DNA from: an uncultured Bacilli bacterium
GTDB lineage: Bacteria > Bacillota_I > Bacilli_A > RF39 > UBA660
DNA: 64,000 bases
Assembly (NCBI GenBank): GCA_934168245.1
Contig: CAKPMY010000002.1
Location: forward strand, 62,001 to 126,000
Reading direction: 5' to 3'
The position numbers and the translations under genes were made by a program. Each line of letters opens with the position of its first letter. Position 1 is the stretch's first letter. Below the pieces are notes generated by a model. It made no database searches and was not told the DNA's origin. It saw only the letters and a list, made by a program, of their open reading frames with translations. Shown piece after piece: positions 46,577 to 54,548 of this stretch.

Positions 46577-46598
46577 ACATTAAAATGTTTGCATTTTT
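46569..46598 (+). terminator. Terminator of the zinc-ribbon gene
   Basis: AAATGTAAACAT-TAA-AATGTTTGCATTT, 11-12 bp with one wobble, then TTTT. Confidence 0.8.
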
Positions 46599-46640
46599 TT
46601 AACAGTTCCTGTACACTAGAAAGTCAAGGAGTAGATATTA

Positions 46641-47450
46641 ATGAAAAAAGTAGAGTTAAAAAATGCTAAAGAGAAATTTGCTAATGCCCGAGAACTTTGT
46701 CCAGGAATGTCTGAAGAAATGTATATAGTAACAGATTATTTAGCAACCGTCATTAAAGACACAGTAATACCCGAAAAACTTATCCTAACAGTCTTAGATA
46801 TCCTTGCTGATATTGATAAAGGTAAAACAAGTTACAAAGAAAAACCATTTCCTGAATTTTTTATAAAAGATACCAAGGCCACAACTATCAGAATGCTAGC
46901 CCTTCCAAAATATATCGATGAAATTGCTGATGAAGAATTTGCTAAACAATATCGTAAAGTAAGTAAAGAAATTTTTAATCTTGCACCACCAAAATCAATA
47001 AAAACAGAACTTGGCGAAGAATATCCTGAATATGCCAAAGTTGCTGCTAACTATTGGGCTAATGCTATTCAAGCACCTAAACTTAATAACGGTGATGGTT
47101 TTACTTCATTCATCGCAACTGCCGCCGCAGGTCCTGTAAAAAAATATACTGATGAAGAAATAAAAACTTTCCAAGACAACCTTACAGAAAGCATTTATGA
47201 ATTAACAGAAACATATGGAGAATGTTTACTATATGTAGATTATGGACCATGCCCTATTCTAGCCAATGCCGGTAGTTTAATCGGTGTTAATCAAATGTTT
47301 GGTTATCCTTGGAAAACTAGAATGTACATTACAAAAAAATCAGTTGAAGTAAAAGAAGGCTATGGTGCCAATAGAAAAGTTATATATTCAAAATTAGATG
47401 TTCTAAAAAACGGAGTCAAAAAGGTTCTTAATATAAAACCAAAACAATAA
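46641..47450 (+). CDS. Hypothetical protein, tandem pair member 1
   Basis: 269 residues, cytoplasmic by composition, mostly helical, not recognised. It shares over half of its residues with the next gene: LKNAKEKFA-ARELCPGM, DYLATVIKDTVIP, EYPEYAKVAANYWANAIQ, VDYGPCPILANAG and YPWKTRMYI. The conserved Tyr/Trp/Cys positions suggest a real fold. It starts at ATG 46641 after AAGGAG. It has about 25 more residues of Lys-rich tail than simple family length needs. Confidence 0.6.
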   Translation: MKKVELKNAKEKFANARELCPGMSEEMYIVTDYLATVIKDTVIPEKLILTVLDILADIDKGKTSYKEKPFPEFFIKDTKATTIRMLALPKYIDEIADEEFAKQYRKVSKEIFNLAPPKSIKTELGEEYPEYAKVAANYWANAIQAPKLNNGDGFTSFIATAAAGPVKKYTDEEIKTFQDNLTESIYELTETYGECLLYVDYGPCPILANAGSLIGVNQMFGYPWKTRMYITKKSVEVKEGYGANRKVIYSKLDVLKNGVKKVLNIKPKQ

Positions 47451-47515
47451 TTTATATAAAGTTATCATTTAGATAATAAACGTAATAATTATATAGACTA
47501 AGGAGGATGTTATCA

Positions 47516-48313
47516 ATGGAAATACCAAAATTAAAAAATGCTAAAGAAAAATTTGCTAAAGCAAGAGAACTTTGTCCAGGCATGGAAGAAGAAATGTATG
47601 TTATGACTGATTATTTAGCAACTGCCATCAAAGATACAGTAATACCAGCAAGACTTATCCTAACTGTATCTAGTATTGAAAATGCTATAAAAAAAGGAAA
47701 AAGCAATTATAAAGAAAGTCCGTTTCCTGAACTTTTTATAAAAGATCCTTGGCGTGCATCAGTAGCAATAACAGCACTTTCTCAATGTGTTGATGAAATT
47801 GCTGATAAAGACTTTGCTGACGAATATCGAAAACTAGGTAATGACTTTTTTGGTGCTGTACTGCCAAAAAAAATAAATACTGCAAATGGTGAAGATTATC
47901 CAGAATACGCCAAAGTTGCTGCTGAATATTGGGCAAACACACTTCAAACAAGAAACTTTAATAATGGCGATGAACTTACCTCAATCTTTGCCATGGCTAT
48001 AGCAGGTTCAAAAAGAGAATATACAGAAGAGGAACTAAAAATATTTAAAGAAAGTTTAGCCGAAAATGTTTACGAAAAAGTAGAAACCTATGGAACATGT
48101 ACTATAGATGTAGATTATGGACCATGCTACCTTCTAGCCAAAGCCGGAAAATTAATTGATGTAGATCCTTTTGATTATCCATGGAAAACTAGTATGATTG
48201 CTACTAAAGAAAAAGTTACAGTACGTGCCGGCTATGGTGCAGACAGAAAAGTTTTATATCAACAAAATAGTAATGAAAAATCAAAGAAATTAACAAAAGA
48301 TACCACCAACTAA
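47516..48313 (+). CDS. Hypothetical protein, tandem pair member 2
   Basis: 265 residues from the ATG at 47516 (AGGAGGATGTTATCA upstream). Paralogue of the preceding gene, conserved along the whole length (KLKNAKEKFAKARELCPGM, VDYGPCYLLAKAGK, DYPWKTSMIA). The function is unknown. The two genes are 65 bp apart and likely share a transcript that ends in the hairpin at 48342-48377. Confidence 0.6.
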   Translation: MEIPKLKNAKEKFAKARELCPGMEEEMYVMTDYLATAIKDTVIPARLILTVSSIENAIKKGKSNYKESPFPELFIKDPWRASVAITALSQCVDEIADKDFADEYRKLGNDFFGAVLPKKINTANGEDYPEYAKVAAEYWANTLQTRNFNNGDELTSIFAMAIAGSKREYTEEELKIFKESLAENVYEKVETYGTCTIDVDYGPCYLLAKAGKLIDVDPFDYPWKTSMIATKEKVTVRAGYGADRKVLYQQNSNEKSKKLTKDTTN

Positions 48314-48341
48314 AAAAGAAACATCTTTAACATAAGTAAAT

Positions 48342-48377
48342 AAAAAGACTTCAAAAATAACATTAAGAAGTCTTTTT
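48342..48377. terminator. Bidirectional terminator
   Basis: AAAAAGACTTC...GAAGTCTTTTT with T-rich flanks on both strands. It lies between the plus-strand pair and the minus-strand gene at 48415. Confidence 0.85.
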
Positions 48378-48414
48378 ATTTACTTAAAAATATTAAACAG
48401 TTAATGTAAGTTTT

Positions 48415-49119
48415 TTACTTTTTCTTAACAAACTTTTTATCTACGCCTACTAAAACAGCATTAGGTAATGGTGGTCTTAAACTCAAACTAGTTGGATACC
48501 ATATATCTAATCCAGTCCGTTTACTATTTCCACTTGCCATAAACTGAAATGCAGCCTCCTCTTCCCCAAATGCAATTTCTTTAGCCTTACACATCACATT
48601 CCAAGTAGGACTACTTTTGATTAATCTACCATCTTTAGTAAAACAATTCACTCTTGCTACTTGCCATCCATCAGTATTACCAATTTTAATTTTTACAGTA
48701 ATACCATCATGTTCAAATTCTAGATTACTACTTAATTCATCTTCATTAACAGAATGTAATGGTGGAATGTTCATATTATAATTATTTGGTCTCCATAAAT
48801 GAAGGCAATAAGGATGAGTATTAATATAGTCTTCTTCTCTTGGATGAAGTTGAAATACAACCTCTTCTTCCGCAAATAACTTTTCTTTTATCATCTGCAT
48901 TTCTTCAAATGAAGGACATCTTTTAATATTTGCCCCATTCTTTCTATGCAAAGAAACACTTACATGATCCCAGCCAAAACCATTTGATGCAACTAAAAAA
49001 AAGAATTCTCCATCTTTATGTCTATCAATAACAAAAGCACCATTGTGTTCATCACCAACAACACCATCACCATATAAGTCTACTCTTACAAGACCACATA
49101 CCATATCTAAATTTTTCAT
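48415..49119 (-). CDS. DUF7694-like protein with internal duplication
   Basis: 234 residues. The first half has GFGWDHVSVSLHRKNG, CPSFEEMQMIKEKLFAEEEVVFQLHP and INTHPYCLHLWRPN, a pattern known from small phage-type DUF7694 proteins. The second half repeats it in degraded form (GWQVARVNC, SPTWNVMCKAKEIAFGEEEAAFQFMA, TGLDIWYPTSL). Thus it appears to be two domains in one chain. No signal or helix. The family has no assigned biochemical role. Confidence 0.6.
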   Translation of the reverse strand: MKNLDMVCGLVRVDLYGDGVVGDEHNGAFVIDRHKDGEFFFLVASNGFGWDHVSVSLHRKNGANIKRCPSFEEMQMIKEKLFAEEEVVFQLHPREEDYINTHPYCLHLWRPNNYNMNIPPLHSVNEDELSSNLEFEHDGITVKIKIGNTDGWQVARVNCFTKDGRLIKSSPTWNVMCKAKEIAFGEEEAAFQFMASGNSKRTGLDIWYPTSLSLRPPLPNAVLVGVDKKFVKKK

Positions 49120-49306
49120 AAAAATTCCCCACTTACTAGTGGATTATTCTATACTGTAAAAGAAAGCTTGTCAACCACAACAAAACATCGCGAAAAAAAA
49201 TATTTACATGAAATTTATTTTAAAATTAACATCATCCTGAGATTTTCCTCGTTCGTTCATATATAACAGAAATAAAGTCGGAGTAAAAAGCAGAGTAAAA
49301 AAAGAA

Positions 49307-49330
49307 AAATCGTTGATATCCAACGATTTT
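49307..49330 (-). terminator. Terminator of the tRNA-Cys/Gly unit
   Basis: Minus-strand AAAATCGTTG-GATAT-CAACGATTTT, then TCTTTTTTT. The preceding ~170 bases (49120-49300) contain nothing I recognise. Confidence 0.8.
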
Positions 49331-49341
49331 GATAACATATT

Positions 49342-49416
49342 TGGAGCGAACGAGGGGAATCGAACCCCCATCACAGCCTTGGCAAGGCCGTATTCTAACC
49401 ATTAAACCACATTCGC
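49342..49416 (-). tRNA. tRNA-Gly (GCC)
   Basis: 75 nt with encoded CCA. Anticodon stem CGGCC/GGCTG with loop TTGCCAA gives GCC. Acceptor GCGAATG pairs with CGTTCGC. Confidence 0.95.
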
Positions 49417-49419
49417 AAT

Positions 49420-49493
49420 TGGAGGGGCCTACCGGATTTGAACCGGTGATCAGGGTGTTGCAGACCCACGCCTTACCACTTGGCTAAAACCCC
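49420..49493 (-). tRNA. tRNA-Cys (GCA)
   Basis: 74 nt with encoded CCA. Anticodon loop CTGCAAC gives GCA. Acceptor GGGGTTT/AGGCCCC-type with D-loop AGCCAAGTGGTAAGGC. First gene of the pair. Confidence 0.95.
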
Positions 49494-49505
49494 ATTGCAT
49501 TTAAA

Positions 49506-49534
49506 ATTATAACAGATGATTTTAAAAATTTCAA
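49506..49534 (-). promoter_or_regulatory. Promoter of the tRNA-Cys/Gly unit
   Basis: Minus-strand TTGAAA (49529-49534), 17-bp spacer, TATAAT (49506-49511); the tRNA begins about 12 bp later. Confidence 0.85.
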
Positions 49535-49583
49535 CAAAATTGTATCATTTTTATAATTTTATGCTAAAAAAGAAGCAATATTA

Positions 49584-50843
49584 CTACTGCTTCACTACAA
49601 AATCACAAATATTTTTAAAATTATACCTAAATTCATTGTTACTAACAATAGGCACAAGTCCAATAACTTCATTATAATAATACATTGTATCATCAGAAAC
49701 TACCATTACATTTCCATCTTTAACCTTCCATTCAGAAACAGAATCAAAACGAAATAACAGAGCTGCCTTATCCAAATCAGTTTTGAAAACCTTATAAAAA
49801 TCTCCTTTATCCGTAACAAAATAATACATATCATTATCTTTCTGAACTAACTTTGCTCCATACTTTTCCTTTAACCTATTATTAACAACAACATTAGTCC
49901 AAATTTTCTTATCATCCAAATACTCCTTAGCCGAAACTGTTACTAAATTTCTTCCAGAAATATTCTTAAATCCCTTCTTAACATTACCAACTTCTTTAAC
50001 AGTCTCCTGATCAGCATTTAACACATACTGCTTCTTTTTATCTAAATCTGTAAAATAAAACTTTCCATCATACTGTCCATTAATATACATATTAAATGAT
50101 ATATGTTCATCTAAATCTATTCTACCTTTACCTCCATCAACAACATCATATAAATAAAAGGCTGCATACTCATTACCAGAATTCATATCCGTATTAATTG
50201 AAACATAATAATGCCCAGTAAGTAAAGATAGTTTGTTCTCATACTGATCAACATTTAAAAAATCTTTTTTCACAAAATTACCGCTCTTTAATATATAAAA
50301 TCCACGATAAGCCCAAACCGTAAAAAATGTCTTTTCTGGAATATTATTCAAATAAAATTTATAATTACCATCCTCAGTCGCAACAGTATCACTCTTCCAA
50401 GAAAGGGCCGTATACTTTTTCTTTTTTAGTTCTCCAATAATTTTATTAAATGATGGACTATTAACCTGTTTCAAATAACTATAACTTGCTTGAACATTAT
50501 TATAATTACAATAAATATCACTAGTTTTATCATTCTTATAAATTGGATAAATACACTTTAAATCATCTTCTTTAAAAAACTTTACATCCTTAATTATTCT
50601 ATCCTGACCATTATAATTATGATCGAAATAAAAGAAATACGTATCTTTATTATCATCGACCACTTTAAATGAATAAGTATTTTTCTTACCCACAATCTTC
50701 ATTTTTTCAATAATTAAATACGAATTATCTTTTGTAATAATAGAATACTCCACCTCATGATGCTTAATTAAAACTTGTACAACAACTTGCAAGGCCAAGC
50801 CTGCAACACCCAAAAGTAATAAAATAGGAAGTAACTTTTTCAT
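49584..50843 (-). CDS. Membrane-anchored hypothetical protein
   Basis: 419 residues with an N-terminal anchor (MKKLLPILLLLGVAGLALQV). The outer part is rich in Tyr, Lys and Asp, with repeated short beta-like stretches (NKDTYFFYFDHNYNG, GNYKFYLNNIPEK, GKFYFTDLDKKKQYVLN, DGNVMVVSDDTMYYYN). It could be propeller-like, but no family is recognised. It is a single gene with a terminator-bearing neighbour downstream of the tRNA pair. Confidence 0.6.
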   Translation of the reverse strand: MKKLLPILLLLGVAGLALQVVVQVLIKHHEVEYSIITKDNSYLIIEKMKIVGKKNTYSFKVVDDNKDTYFFYFDHNYNGQDRIIKDVKFFKEDDLKCIYPIYKNDKTSDIYCNYNNVQASYSYLKQVNSPSFNKIIGELKKKKYTALSWKSDTVATEDGNYKFYLNNIPEKTFFTVWAYRGFYILKSGNFVKKDFLNVDQYENKLSLLTGHYYVSINTDMNSGNEYAAFYLYDVVDGGKGRIDLDEHISFNMYINGQYDGKFYFTDLDKKKQYVLNADQETVKEVGNVKKGFKNISGRNLVTVSAKEYLDDKKIWTNVVVNNRLKEKYGAKLVQKDNDMYYFVTDKGDFYKVFKTDLDKAALLFRFDSVSEWKVKDGNVMVVSDDTMYYYNEVIGLVPIVSNNEFRYNFKNICDFVVKQ

Positions 50844-50865
50844 ACTATCACCATCTTCATTATAG

Positions 50866-50893
50866 CAAAAAAAAAAGTCTAAATAAAGACTTT
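50866..50893 (-). terminator. Terminator of the PH-domain gene
   Basis: Minus-strand AAAGTCT-TTATTT-AGACTTT followed by ten T. Confidence 0.85.
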
Positions 50894-50900
50894 AATTTTT

Positions 50901-51362
50901 CTAATCCTCTTCATCTTCATCATCATCATGACTATGAGAATAATATTTCTTTTTCATTTCCATCATATAACTACTAATTTCAGTTTCAATCTCTGGTAAA
51001 GCCTCTACTCCAATATTAGAAAGAGTAATAAATTCCTTTACTGTATCAATGTAAACTTTACCCCAAATTAATCCACCTTTGACTTTTAAATCATTAAATA
51101 AATCAGGAGTTACTGAATCCAAAAAGTATCCAAATACTACTCTCTTACGTCCAATAAGAATTCTCTTATCAGTAAGAGCAACAACTGCCGTACCTAAAAT
51201 ATCTAACGGATTATCATTCTTTTGAGCCACAAATACATACAAAACCTTTTCTCCTGGATTTAAGTGTTTCTCTACGATTGATGCATTCTGTTTTAGACGC
51301 CATCCTATTGTAGAAGGATGCGCCTCTTTAAATTTTAATGCCTTTTTATAAACTATGCCCAT
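50901..51362 (-). CDS. YokE-like bacterial PH-domain protein
   Basis: 153 residues from the ATG at 51362 (GGAGGTCAAT upstream). The core (about 35-125) has HLNPGEKVLYVFVAQK, AVVALTDKRILIGRK and WGKVYIDTVKEFITLSN, the pattern of bacterial pleckstrin-homology-like proteins (YokE/bPH). The tail is His/Asp/Glu-rich (SHSHDDDEDEED). These proteins usually bind membranes or partner proteins; nothing more specific can be read. Confidence 0.72.
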   Translation of the reverse strand: MGIVYKKALKFKEAHPSTIGWRLKQNASIVEKHLNPGEKVLYVFVAQKNDNPLDILGTAVVALTDKRILIGRKRVVFGYFLDSVTPDLFNDLKVKGGLIWGKVYIDTVKEFITLSNIGVEALPEIETEISSYMMEMKKKYYSHSHDDDEDEED

Positions 51363-51558
51363 ATTGACCTCCAAACTAACTGTAGCAATTTACTAAAATT
51401 ATTATAACATACTTAAAATAAACTGCAAAATAATTTTTCTAAAGAACCAACACTAATAGTAAAATTGTGTACTATTAAAAAATTATGTCTTATCTTGTCG
51501 ACAGAAAAAGAAATAGTAAAAAACTAGCCATCATATTCTTAAATGAGGACGTGATACT

Positions 51559-52473
51559 ATCAAAAAAACTATTGGATTACCAAGAGCATTACTCTACTAT
51601 TATGACAAAGACTTCTGGCAAGCCTTCTTTACTGACCTAGGCTTCGATACAATTATAAGCTCCAAAAGTAACAAAAAAATCCTACAAAATGGCACAACTT
51701 TTGCCAATTCTGAAAGTTGTCTAGCCATAAAAATATATCTAGGTCATATCCTAGACTTAAAAGATAAATGTGACTATATTCTAGTACCCAGAATGTATTC
51801 AATAAAGAAAAATGAACAGGTTTGTACAAATTTCAACTGCCTATACGATCTCGTAAACAATCTTTTCGACGTAAAAATATTAAACTACAATATCGACCTA
51901 ACTAAAGGAAAAACTAAACTAATAGCCTTTCTAAAACTAGGTGAAGACTTAGGTATATCATATATAGAAACCTACAATGCTTTTAAACGTGCCGAAAAAA
52001 AAGCGCAAGAACAAAGAAAAATCAATGAAGAAGCCCAGCGTCAACTCCTAGAAACAAGTAACCTAAAAATACTTCTTGCTGGCCACCCTTACAATTTATA
52101 TGATGACCTAATCGGAAAAGCCATAACCGACTTTCTAACCCAAAATAACATTTCAGTTCTCTACAGTGACAAAATAGATAACACAATAATTGATACCGAG
52201 TGTCAACAACTATCAACAGACATTCACTGGACTCATAGTAAAGAAGTAGTTGCCAGTATCAATTACTATCATGATAAAGTTGACGGAATCATTATAATAT
52301 CTTCATTTCCATGTGGACCAGACTCCCTAAGTAATGAACTAGTAACCAGAAAAATAAAAAACATTCCTATCATTACTCTAGTATTTGAAGACCTAAACAG
52401 TGAGTCTGGCATCATCACTAGACTTGAAAGTTTTATAGATATCCTAGAAAGGAGAAATCTATGTCAAAAATAA
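51559..52473 (+). CDS. DUF2229/HgdB-like protein of an activase system, probable ATC start
   Basis: 304 residues if translation begins at ATC 51559, nine bases after AGGA. The family start (KKTIGLPRALLYYYDKDFWQ) lies right after that codon, and no ATG occurs before 51793, which would remove 78 conserved residues. The product is a component like the 2-hydroxyacyl-CoA dehydratase activase partner proteins. Conserved Cys in FANSESC, QVCTNFNC and SSFPCGPDS could bind an iron-sulfur cluster. It overlaps the next gene by 13 bp, indicating translational coupling. The reaction served is not known. Confidence 0.72.
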   Translation: MKKTIGLPRALLYYYDKDFWQAFFTDLGFDTIISSKSNKKILQNGTTFANSESCLAIKIYLGHILDLKDKCDYILVPRMYSIKKNEQVCTNFNCLYDLVNNLFDVKILNYNIDLTKGKTKLIAFLKLGEDLGISYIETYNAFKRAEKKAQEQRKINEEAQRQLLETSNLKILLAGHPYNLYDDLIGKAITDFLTQNNISVLYSDKIDNTIIDTECQQLSTDIHWTHSKEVVASINYYHDKVDGIIIISSFPCGPDSLSNELVTRKIKNIPIITLVFEDLNSESGIITRLESFIDILERRNLCQK

Positions 52474-53528
52474 TTAGTTTTCCACATCTAGGTGACTACT
52501 ATATCCCAATCGAAACCTTTTTAAAAAGAACAACTCATTTAAAAGTTAAACCTTCTCCACCTATCACAAAAAAAACAATTGAACTCGGTGCCAAATATTC
52601 ACCAGACTCAGTCTGTCTCCCATTCAAATACAACCTTGGTAACTTCATAGAATCTCTAAATCAAGGCGCAACCGTACTCTTTACTGCCGGTGGAGGTTGT
52701 CGTTACCGCTACTATGCCGAAGTAACCAAAACAATTCTAAAAGACCTAGGCTTTGACTTTGAATTTTACAATCTAATCGAAAATGGCAAACTAAATCTCC
52801 TAAAAGTCTATAAAAACTTTAAAAAACTAAATCCAAACCTAAACTTAATCTATTTTATTCATCAACTACTATACACAGTCTTCTTCATCTGGCACATGGA
52901 TAAAATTGACAAAATAATCAGAACAAGAATCGGTTTTGAAATTGAAAATAACTCCTTTCTAAAAATTAAAAATAAAATGCTAACATCCTTCAAAAAAACA
53001 AAATCCATTACCAAACTATCCTACCGCTATTTTAAATACAAACACCTCATCAAAAAAATTCCTATCGCAAAACCAAAAAACTGTCTAAAAGTCGGTATAA
53101 TTGGTGAACTATACACTGCCATGGAACCATTCGCAACCTATTTTCTTGAAAAAGAATTGGCCAAAATGCATATTGAAATAAAAAGATACACCAATCTAAG
53201 TTACCTCCTTTGGCAAAAAAAATATCTAACACCTCACATGTTAAAAGTAACAAAGCCCTACTGTAAATACACTCTAGGTGCTGACGGACTAGATAACGTT
53301 TACCGAACTATAAAACTCATAAATAAAAAATATGACGGTATTATTCATACTAAACCATTTGGTTGTACCCCAGAAATAGGCGCCATTCCCATAATTCAAA
53401 AAATATGTAACGACCATGAAATGCCTATAATTTTCTTTTCATACGATGTTGAAACTTCCGATGAAGGAATAAAAACTAGATTAGAAGCCTTTGAAGACTT
53501 AATAAGAATAAGGAGAGATAAAAAATGA
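52461..53528 (+). CDS. HgdB/D-component-like iron-sulfur protein
   Basis: 355 residues. SVCLPFKYN, TAGGGCRYRYY and HTKPFGCTPEIG carry Cys positions typical of 2-hydroxyacyl-CoA dehydratase D-component homologues and double-cubane-cluster proteins. No membrane helix. The ATG at 52461 follows AGAAAGGAGAAATCT inside the end of the preceding gene. It ends in TGA overlapping the start of the activase gene (ATGA). In many bacteria these domains are fused in one long chain; here they are split. Confidence 0.78.
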   Translation: MSKIISFPHLGDYYIPIETFLKRTTHLKVKPSPPITKKTIELGAKYSPDSVCLPFKYNLGNFIESLNQGATVLFTAGGGCRYRYYAEVTKTILKDLGFDFEFYNLIENGKLNLLKVYKNFKKLNPNLNLIYFIHQLLYTVFFIWHMDKIDKIIRTRIGFEIENNSFLKIKNKMLTSFKKTKSITKLSYRYFKYKHLIKKIPIAKPKNCLKVGIIGELYTAMEPFATYFLEKELAKMHIEIKRYTNLSYLLWQKKYLTPHMLKVTKPYCKYTLGADGLDNVYRTIKLINKKYDGIIHTKPFGCTPEIGAIPIIQKICNDHEMPIIFFSYDVETSDEGIKTRLEAFEDLIRIRRDKK

Positions 53529-54475
53529 TTAAAGGTTACCTAGGAATTGATATTGGTTCAATATCTACAAAAGGAGTCATAATAGACAAAAATAACACCA
53601 TTCTAGCAAGTACCTATCTATGGACTAAAGGAAATCCAATAAATGCCGTAAAAGAAGTCCTAAAAGATCTACAAACTCAAATAAAAAACAAAAATATAAA
53701 AATAGTTTCAGTCGGTACCACTGGTTCAGCCAGAAAACTAATTGGCACTATGTTAAATGCCACAATCATAAAAAATGAAATCACTGCTCATGCTATTGGA
53801 ACCTTATCAAGATATCCAAATATCAGAACCATTATCGAAATTGGAGGCCAAGACTCTAAAATAATTCTCATTAAAGATGGAATCGTAATAGACTATGCCA
53901 TGAATACCTTGTGTGCCGCTGGTACAGGTGCTTTTTTAACTAGTCAGGCCAAACGTCTAGAGATTCCTATCGAAGAATTTGGCAAAATTGCCTTAACTAG
54001 TACCAATCCTGCCTCTATTGCTGCTAGATGCACAGTCTTTGCTGAAAGTGACTTAGTTCATAAAGCCCAACTAGGCTATGAAAAAAAAGATATAGTCGCT
54101 GGTCTTTGTCGAAGCATTGCCTTAAACTACCTAAACAACGTTGCCAAAGGTAAAAAAATAGAAGACCCAATCATCTTTCAAGGTGGAGTATCTAAAAATA
54201 TAGCCGTCAAAAAAGCCTTTGAAGACATTTTAAATACCAAAATAATTACTGATAAAGACGGACATCTAATGGGTGCCCTAGGTGTAGCCATTCTCTCTAA
54301 AGAAAAAGAAGAAATAAACTTCTCCTTTAACATCATTACCGATAGTTTTAAAACAACCAGTAAAAACTGTGAAAACTGTCCTAATAATTGTGAAATAATC
54401 TGTATCGAGAAAAATAACCATCTAATTGACTCTTGGGGCAATCGTTGTGAACGAGGCAAAGTAAAAACTTCTTAA
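53525..54475 (+). CDS. CoA-substrate-specific enzyme activase (BadF/HgdC type)
   Basis: 316-residue ASKHA-fold ATPase that injects an electron into a dehydratase- or reductase-type partner at the cost of ATP. Phosphate-1 is GIDIGSISTKGVI, the linker is VGTTGSARKLIG, phosphate-2 is IEIGGQDSKII, and NTLCAAGTGAFL carries a cluster-ligand Cys, with a second region CTVFAESD. The C-terminus adds NCENCPNNCEIIC and NRCERG, six Cys that may hold an extra cluster. Last gene of the three-gene operon. Confidence 0.88.
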   Translation: MIKGYLGIDIGSISTKGVIIDKNNTILASTYLWTKGNPINAVKEVLKDLQTQIKNKNIKIVSVGTTGSARKLIGTMLNATIIKNEITAHAIGTLSRYPNIRTIIEIGGQDSKIILIKDGIVIDYAMNTLCAAGTGAFLTSQAKRLEIPIEEFGKIALTSTNPASIAARCTVFAESDLVHKAQLGYEKKDIVAGLCRSIALNYLNNVAKGKKIEDPIIFQGGVSKNIAVKKAFEDILNTKIITDKDGHLMGALGVAILSKEKEEINFSFNIITDSFKTTSKNCENCPNNCEIICIEKNNHLIDSWGNRCERGKVKTS

Positions 54476-54500
54476 CCGTCTATCAAATAATCAAACAAAA

Positions 54501-54548
54501 AAAAGATAATATAGTTAGAACACTTCTCAACTATCTTATCTTTTTATT
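54501..54548. terminator. Bidirectional terminator
   Basis: AAGATA...TATCTT with an inner ATAGTTAG/CTCAACTAT pairing, T-rich on both sides; it ends the activase operon and overlaps the end of the ABC-F gene. Confidence 0.75.

Noticed and set aside
51486..51645. Small frame starting at ATG 51486 upstream of the activase operon
   Set aside because: No ribosome site, overlaps the conserved N-terminus of the next gene in another frame, and has no recognisable features.
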